Positions 23,164-28,202 of a stretch of DNA of 28,202 nucleotides are shown one piece after another. The stretch covers positions 1 through 28,202 of the forward strand of contig JASLXP010001258.1 in NCBI GenBank assembly GCA_030740295.1, read 5' to 3'. Under the pieces are notes generated by a model. That model was given only the letters and a program-made list of their open reading frames with translations, did not search any database and was not told the origin of the DNA. Numbering within the stretch: position 1 is the stretch's first letter; each line of letters opens with the position of its first letter. The stretch is from Planctomycetota bacterium (GTDB taxonomy: Bacteria > Planctomycetota > PUPC01 > JACPCR01). The position numbers were made by a program, and so were the translations under genes.

Positions 23164-25089
23164 TCAAGGTTTGAGCAATCTGATCGCCTCGTCGGCATCA
23201 AGTCGGACAGAAATGTCTTTGTCTTTGACATACGCCCAAACGAGAGTGCGTATAACGCTGTCGCCATTCACTCCAATCCGGCCCAAAGCCTCAGCCGCCA
23301 TCTGACGCGCCAGAGAGTCTTCGTCATTCGACAGAACATCGAGCAGTTTAGGCACACTCCAAGCACCCACCGGTCCGATTCTCCCTAGAGCAATGACTGC
23401 CGACCTGCGGGTGAACACATCTTCATCTTGAACAGACGAAATGATGATCGGCATCGAGCCATAATCGTCCGTGAGTTTACACAATACAAATGCTGCGGAA
23501 ACTTGAGTGTTCTTATATCGCATGGCATCCGAGAGCCTCTTGATCAGTTGTTTGGACTTGGAACCAATCTTTGCCAGCGCGTCAGCCGCCTCCATCCTCA
23601 GGACCGAATTCTTATGCCCGATTTTCTTAACAAGAGCATCAATAACCAATTGTGAGTTCGGTCGTATCTTTCCCAAAGCAGAAGCCGCTTTTACTCCGAA
23701 CAGCACATCTTTGTGATCTAACACAGCCACGAGCGCAGGCACTGCAGCCTTCGCGTCTGGTCCGATCTCGCCCAAGGCGTCTACGGCGAGCAATTGCACG
23801 AGCAATGATTCGTCATCCATTGCCTCGATGAGTACCGGGACTGCGTGTTTAACTTCCCGAGCCAACTCTTTATCCTGAGCTGGAAGTTCGTCCGGACGGC
23901 CCTGAACACCGGGCTTCCCCGCATCGCGCCATTCTCTCAGATAGTGCCGAAAGAGAACAACGGCCTCGTATCGGGTATTGCTTTCTTTATCTCTGAACTT
24001 CTTTACTAGGCTCCCAATTGCGAGTTGGCCCGCTCCCAGTTCTTTCAGCGCTAGAAACGCTCCCGCGCTGACTGACCTGTCTTTGTCGCTGACTGCTCGT
24101 TTGAGCACGGATATCGTCTGCTGGCTTTCCGGGGAGATTCTTACCAAAGCGGATACGGCATGTGATCGCACGCCACTGTCTTTGTCCCTGGTTGACTGCG
24201 TGAGGGCAGGGATGGCCGACTGTGCGGCTGGCCCGAGTTTTCCCAATGCAAACGCGACCCTCCATCGCACCTCCCTGTCCTCGGACTTCAGTGCTTCAGT
24301 GAGTTCGGGAATGGCATCTCCAGCGTCCGGGCCTAGTTGTCTTAAGGCATCGGCGGCAGTTCTGCGGGCCTCGCTGTTCTCAGCTTTCAATTCTGAAGCT
24401 ATGTCAGACAGACTCTTAGGGTCTCGACCAGTCTTGTACAAAGCGTACGACGCCCATATGCGAGTGTCCGGGACCCGACTAGCATTGAACAACTGGTTTC
24501 TCACGACATCGTCGACCTGCCCCAACCTTCCGATGGCAACAGCGGCCACTTCTCGCATTCTGGCGTCGCCGCCTAGAAAGGCGCCGATAAGCACGGGCGC
24601 TACTGCCTTGACATTTCGACCGACAACGCCAAGCGCGACGACCGACACTCTACGAACACGCTCATGGTCGTCATTCACAGCCTTGATAAGCGCTGACACT
24701 GCTTCTTTGGATGCATCACCGATCTCCCTCAGCGCAACAACGGCCCACCTTCTAACTCGCCAGTCTTTGTCCTGCAGGGCCTCGATCAGTTCAGGGACCG
24801 CAGCTCTGCTACCCTCCCCGATCCACATTAATGCATCGGCTGCACTTATTCGGACCTTGACATCTGAGTCTCTAAGTGACTTTGCGAGTGCTGGAACTGC
24901 CGGTTCGGCAGCGGCCCGAAGTCGTCCAATCGCTTCGGCCGCACGTACGCGGACATCTGCATCTTCATCGTCGAGCGCCTCTACCATTACGACGAGCTTC
25001 AGGCGGTCGGCGGACGACGTACCGTCTTCAGCACTGATAGAATTAAGTACAGGAGAAACCGTTAGTAATGCTATGAAAAATCTTTCCAT
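23164..25089 (-). CDS. Exported HEAT-repeat (PBS-lyase-like) protein
   Basis: A 641-residue protein beginning with a signal-peptide-like segment (MERFFIALLTVSPVLNSISA) and then about fifteen HEAT/PBS-lyase-like repeats of 31-39 residues. A typical unit is VRVRAAEAIGRL...AVPALAKSLRDSD, and later ones are VRRWAVVALREIG and VRWRVAFALGKLG. The repeats are unusually regular, so the protein is a long alpha-solenoid for binding other proteins, probably outside the cytoplasmic membrane. No enzyme domain is present. One longer linker (about residues 370-405, HYLREWRDAGKPGVQGRPDE) interrupts the array. It lies between the intact ppdK and copy B and follows a broken antitoxin gene. The reverse strand of the array has a 470-codon open frame caused only by the repeat codon pattern. 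Confidence 0.92.
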   Translation of the reverse strand: MERFFIALLTVSPVLNSISAEDGTSSADRLKLVVMVEALDDEDADVRVRAAEAIGRLRAAAEPAVPALAKSLRDSDVKVRISAADALMWIGEGSRAAVPELIEALQDKDWRVRRWAVVALREIGDASKEAVSALIKAVNDDHERVRRVSVVALGVVGRNVKAVAPVLIGAFLGGDARMREVAAVAIGRLGQVDDVVRNQLFNASRVPDTRIWASYALYKTGRDPKSLSDIASELKAENSEARRTAADALRQLGPDAGDAIPELTEALKSEDREVRWRVAFALGKLGPAAQSAIPALTQSTRDKDSGVRSHAVSALVRISPESQQTISVLKRAVSDKDRSVSAGAFLALKELGAGQLAIGSLVKKFRDKESNTRYEAVVLFRHYLREWRDAGKPGVQGRPDELPAQDKELAREVKHAVPVLIEAMDDESLLVQLLAVDALGEIGPDAKAAVPALVAVLDHKDVLFGVKAASALGKIRPNSQLVIDALVKKIGHKNSVLRMEAADALAKIGSKSKQLIKRLSDAMRYKNTQVSAAFVLCKLTDDYGSMPIIISSVQDEDVFTRRSAVIALGRIGPVGAWSVPKLLDVLSNDEDSLARQMAAEALGRIGVNGDSVIRTLVWAYVKDKDISVRLDADEAIRLLKP

Positions 25090-25183
25090 CGTTTGGTCAG
25101 CTGGGGGCTATCAAGCCCTAGGACTAGCCTACTTGGCCCAGTACTTTCAACATCAGAGGAGAACAATAGCCGCGCTTGCGTCG

Positions 25184-25428
25184 TTACCTGTCCATCTCGC
25201 GCTTCTTGATGCTGTCGAAGAAGGCCCGGCTTTCCTCTTTGCCGGTAATGTTCGTCCATTGCCTTCCTCAACGTCTTTTAAGCCAGAGTTCACCATTTCT
25301 CGCAATTCGTCTCGACGCTGCATGAGACGCAGGTCCTCAGAAATGACCTCTTCTTCCAGTCTAAAATGCCCTTCGGCGAGTTGGGTTTGAACTTACTGCT
25401 GAAGTTCGGGAGGGAATCTTGTCAGCAT
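25184..25428 (-). pseudogene. Broken ParD-like antitoxin gene
   Basis: On the minus strand, starting at ATG 25428, the text is MLTRFPPELQQ, a TAA stop, then VQTQLAEGHFRLEEEVISED and LRLMQRRDELREMVNSGLKD, VEEG. One base is then missing and the next frame gives WTNITGKEESRAFFDSIKKR, EMDR and a stop at 25184. Joined, this is a complete roughly 80-residue ribbon-helix-helix antitoxin of the ParD/CopG type (PPELQ..V...LA.G.F..EEEVI.E.LRLL..RDE). Two lesions, one stop and one single-base deletion, show it is dead. No toxin gene follows: the HEAT gene starts only about 95 bases downstream. Confidence 0.78.
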
Positions 25429-25554
25429 TGGAGGATTCCGATTCGGTTGTGAGACTGTGATTCTATCAATGAGGAACTATCGATCACTTGAAGCCCGGTG
25501 CGGAATGCGGGGCAGGATTTCATCCTGCGATCGCAGGTTGGAAACCTGCGCCAC
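25429..25554. repeat. Non-coding stretch with two REP-like hairpins
   Basis: GCAGGAT-TTC-ATCCTGC at 25512-25528 and CGCAGGTT-GGA-AACCTGCG at 25532-25550, both with perfect stems and 3-base loops, just outside the ppdK terminator. No gene is seen in 25429-25511. These hairpins are absent from copy B, where similarity ends at the terminator. Confidence 0.7.
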
Positions 25555-25588
25555 GAAAAAAGCCTCAGTCCCTTTCGGAACTGAAGCT
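25555..25588 (-). terminator. Rho-independent terminator of ppdK
   Basis: On the minus strand, AGCTTCAGTTCC, GAAA loop, GGGACTGAGGCT (ten of twelve pairs) and TTTTTT. It lies about 67 bases after the ppdK stop, and two hairpins lie between. Confidence 0.85.
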
Positions 25589-25603
25589 CTTGTGTTTCGT
25601 AGT

Positions 25604-25649
25604 GCAGTCACTCCGTGACTGCTATCAGATCTTGTCGCGGAGCGCCAAG
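25604..25649. repeat. Two REP-like hairpins in the ppdK 3' UTR
   Basis: GCAGTCAC-TCC-GTGACTGC at 25604-25622 (perfect) and CTTGTCGC-GGA-GCGCCAAG at 25631-25649 (one mismatch). The same pair is found after copy B, where the second is a perfect stem. Being inside the transcribed 3' UTR, they could also stabilise the mRNA end. Confidence 0.75.
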
Positions 25650-25654
25650 ACCAC

Positions 25655-28202
25655 TTACTCGCCGTAGAGTGCTGCCTGGGCGGCGGCCAATCTTGCGATG
25701 GGCACTCTGAAGGGTGAGCAGCTCACGTAGTTGAGACCGACCTTCTGGCAGAAGGCGATGCTGGAGGGGTCGCCTCCGTGCTCGCCGCAGATGCCGAGCT
25801 TGATGTCGGGTCTCGTAGCGCGGCCACCTTTGACGCCCATTTCCATGAGACCGCCGACGCCTTTGGTGTCGATGGACTGGAATGGGTCGCGGGTGATGAT
25901 CTCCTGGTCGATGTAGTCGCTGATGAATGAACCGTAATCATCGCGACTGACGCCGAGGGTGGTCTGGGTGAGGTCGTTTGTGCCGAAGCTGAAGAATTCG
26001 GCGACTTCGGCGATCTCGTCCGCGGCGACGCATGCCCGTGGGAGCTCGATCATCGTGCCAACCATGTAATTCAGGTCGGCGCCCTTTTCACCGATGACTT
26101 CCGCGGCGACGGCCCGGACGATCTCCTCTTGGGAGGCCAACTCGGTCAGGTGGCCTACGAGGGGGATCATGATCTCCGGGTGGACATCGATGCCTTCGGC
26201 TTTGACGTTGCATGCGGCTTCGACGATGGCTCTTGCCTGCATTCTGGTGATCTCGGGATACACGATGCCGAGACGGCAGCCGCGGTGTCCGAGCATGGGG
26301 TTGAATTCATGCAGGCCCTTGACGCGGGCGGCGATGGCATCGGCGGAGACGCCAATCTTTTCGGCGAGGTCTTCCTGTTCGGCTTGGGTGTGGGGCAGGA
26401 ATTCGTGCAGCGGCGGGTCGAGGAGGCGGATGGTGACCGGGCGTTCGCCCATGGTGCGGAAGATGCCTTCAAAGTCTTCACGCTGGAAAGGCAGCAGCTT
26501 GGCCAGAGCGGCTTCACGTGCTTCGAGCGTTTCCGCGAGAATCATCTCTCGCATGGCGTCGATGCGGTCGCCGCCGAAGAACATGTGTTCGGTGCGGCAG
26601 AGCCCGATGCCTTCGGCGCCGAATGCGATGGCATTCTCGCACTGGTCCGGCTGGTCCGCGTTGGTGCGGACGCCAAGGGTGCGGGCGGCGTCCGCCCATT
26701 CCATGATGGCTGCGAAACGCTGATAGGTATCTGAGTCCTCGGCGTTCATCGTGCCTTCGAGTAAGACCTGGATGACTTCGCTTGGTTTGGTGGCGATTTC
26801 GCCTTCGATGACTTCGCCAGTGAAGCCGTCAACGCTGATGAAATCGCCGGCGTTGAGGGTTTTGCCTCCGGCGCTGACGGTGCCGGCCTTGAGGTCGATG
26901 TCGAGGTCGGTGCAGCCGACGACGCAGACGCGTCCCATCTGACGGCTGACGACGGCGGCGTGGCTTGAAGCCCCACCAAGCGCGGTCAGGATGCCTTCGG
27001 ACGCGGCCATTCCCTTGATGTCTTCGGGGCTGGTCTCGCGGCGGACGAGGATGACGCGATCGCCGTTGGCGGCCATTTCAGCGGCATCGTCTGAGTGAAG
27101 TGCGATGCGTCCGGCGGCAGCGCCCGGGCCGGCGTTGATGCCGGTGGCGATGGCACGGCCGTCTGCGATCGCCTTGTCTTTATCTTCGTGATCGAAAATC
27201 GGCTGCAGGAGCTGGTTGAGATCGTCCGGCGGGATGCGGGCCGGGTCGAGCGCGGTGCTCTGATCAATCACGCCTTCCTGGACGAAATCGTAAGCGATGT
27301 TGACGGCGGCAAAACCCGTGCGCTTACCGCTACGGGTCTGCAGCATCCAGACCTTGCCGTCCTGGATGGTGAATTCGATATCCTGCATTTCCTTGTAGTG
27401 GTTTTCGAGGACGCCGCGGATGCGCTTGAGCTCCTCGTAGGCTCCCGGCAGGTCCTCACCCATTTGAGAGATGTGTTTCGGGCGACGGATGCCTGCAACG
27501 ACATCTTCGCCCTGGGCATCGACCAGATATTCGCCGTAGAAGACGTTCGCGCCGCTGGCCGGGTCTCGGGTGAAAGCGACGCCTGTGCCGGAGTTCTGGC
27601 CCATGTTGCCGAACACCATGGTGCAGATGTTACAGGCCGTTCCCCAACTGCTGTCGATTTCATTCTCACGACGGTAGAAGACGGCTCGTTCGCTGTTCCA
27701 TGAATCAAAGACCGCGGTAATCGAACCCCAGAGCTGCTCTTCGGGGTCGGTGGGGAAATCCTTGCCGGTCTGTTCCTTGATTTTGGACTTGAACCGCTGG
27801 GTGAGCTCCTTGAGGTCGTCTGCGCTGAGGTCGGTATCGTGCTCCGCTCCCTTTTCTTCCTTCATTGCGTCGATCAGCTCTTCGAATGGGTCATGCTCGT
27901 GCTTGGATTCGGGCTTCATGCCCATGACGACGTCGCCATACATCTGGACGAGTCTGCGATAGCTGTCCCAGCCAAAACGGGCGTTGCCGGACTTGGCAAT
28001 GATGCCTTTAACGGTCTCATCGTTGAGTCCGATATTGAGGATGGTATCCATCATGCCCGGCATGGAGACCCGGGCCCCGGACCGGCAGGATACGAGGAGC
28101 GGATTCTCGGCATCGCCATACTTCGCACCCATGATCTCCTCGGTGCGGGCGATGGAGGCGGCGACTTGTTCTTTCAGCTCTTCAGGATAGCTGCTGTCAT
28201 TC
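25655..28202 (-). CDS. ppdK: Pyruvate, phosphate dikinase, N-terminus cut by the window edge
   Basis: About 848 C-terminal residues of a protein of usually about 900. The enzyme converts pyruvate, ATP and phosphate to and from phosphoenolpyruvate, AMP and pyrophosphate in the cytoplasm. The nucleotide-binding domain is visible from the right edge ([18 protein letters not shown], then [20 protein letters not shown]). The swivelling domain has the phosphohistidine segment [20 protein letters not shown]. The C-terminal PEP/pyruvate barrel has [38 protein letters not shown] and the catalytic cysteine in [14 protein letters not shown], with residues [12 protein letters not shown] at the end. All catalytic motifs are present, so it should be active. 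The reading frame continues to base 28202, and the true start lies beyond the window. Its 3' end is repeated twice further downstream (22949 and 21341). Confidence 0.97.
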   Translation of the reverse strand, partial: NDSSYPEELKEQVAASIARTEEIMGAKYGDAENPLLVSCRSGARVSMPGMMDTILNIGLNDETVKGIIAKSGNARFGWDSYRRLVQMYGDVVMGMKPESKHEHDPFEELIDAMKEEKGAEHDTDLSADDLKELTQRFKSKIKEQTGKDFPTDPEEQLWGSITAVFDSWNSERAVFYRRENEIDSSWGTACNICTMVFGNMGQNSGTGVAFTRDPASGANVFYGEYLVDAQGEDVVAGIRRPKHISQMGEDLPGAYEELKRIRGVLENHYKEMQDIEFTIQDGKVWMLQTRSGKRTGFAAVNIAYDFVQEGVIDQSTALDPARIPPDDLNQLLQPIFDHEDKDKAIADGRAIATGINAGPGAAAGRIALHSDDAAEMAANGDRVILVRRETSPEDIKGMAASEGILTALGGASSHAAVVSRQMGRVCVVGCTDLDIDLKAGTVSAGGKTLNAGDFISVDGFTGEVIEGEIATKPSEVIQVLLEGTMNAEDSDTYQRFAAIMEWADAARTLGVRTNADQPDQCENAIAFGAEGIGLCRTEHMFFGGDRIDAMREMILAETLEAREAALAKLLPFQREDFEGIFRTMGERPVTIRLLDPPLHEFLPHTQAEQEDLAEKIGVSADAIAARVKGLHEFNPMLGHRGCRLGIVYPEITRMQARAIVEAACNVKAEGIDVHPEIMIPLVGHLTELASQEEIVRAVAAEVIGEKGADLNYMVGTMIELPRACVAADEIAEVAEFFSFGTNDLTQTTLGVSRDDYGSFISDYIDQEIITRDPFQSIDTKGVGGLMEMGVKGGRATRPDIKLGICGEHGGDPSSIAFCQKVGLNYVSCSPFRVPIARLAAAQAALYGE

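Noticed and set aside
23164..25089. CRISPR-like periodic repeats
   Set aside because: The periodicity is at the protein level (HEAT units of 31-39 residues). The nucleotide units are not identical and there are no spacers. No CRISPR array was seen in the window.
23978..25390. 470-codon open frame on the plus strand opposite the HEAT gene
   Set aside because: It is antisense to a regular repeat array. The product is a Ser/Ala/Thr-rich low-complexity string and there is no Shine-Dalgarno or family motif.

Overview
The window (about 57% G+C by eye) looks like one contig of a free-living, Gram-negative, carbohydrate-degrading bacterium. A Planctomycetes-Verrucomicrobia-Lentisphaerae/Kiritimatiellota-type genome is my best guess. 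The guess rests on the mix of a Gfo/Idh/MocA oxidoreductase, a GxDLY-type SGNH hydrolase, a BNR_4 propeller, a creatininase homologue, small CBM48 and zinc-ribbon proteins, secreted propeller and HEAT proteins, and pyruvate phosphate dikinase. No rRNA or phylogenetic marker is present, so this is inference.

Layout. 1-6160: the end of a CstA-type transporter, proB, a small CBM48 protein, a sugar-type oxidoreductase, a rubrerythrin-like diiron protein, and a tandem pair of single-span membrane proteins closed by a strong bidirectional terminator. 6170-18780: mostly catabolic and secreted functions, namely DUF2164, an SGNH esterase plus TIM-barrel isomerase operon, a secreted propeller plus secreted HExxH peptidase operon, a fused 5-oxoprolinase/hydantoinase (TTG start with a strong Shine-Dalgarno), a BNR_4 propeller, an exported lysine-rich coiled coil with a near-consensus promoter, a mini zinc ribbon and a creatininase-family amidohydrolase.

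18900-25650 is a scarred accessory region. It opens with a 26-nt copy of the 3' end of tmRNA (minus strand) that still has its terminator, which is the signature of an integration site. A frameshifted glycoside-hydrolase remnant and an intact secreted esterase follow. Next comes the most unusual structure in the window. The 3' end of ppdK is present three times in the same orientation: the intact gene (stop at 25655), a roughly 95% identical fragment (22949-23110) and an older fragment (21341-21480). Each truncated copy lies just downstream of one cargo gene, a HEAT-repeat protein or a zinc-ribbon/DUF2293 protein. The two younger copies also share the 3' UTR, including small REP-like hairpins with GGA/TCC loops, and the homology ends at the rho-independent terminator. 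This resembles repeated insertion into, or duplication of, the end of a housekeeping gene, but no recombinase is visible. A broken ParD-like antitoxin (one in-frame stop, one single-base frameshift) lies inside the newest segment.

25655-28202: ppdK itself, lacking only its N-terminus at the window edge. All statements rest on reading the sequence. Family assignments are from motif recognition, not searches.
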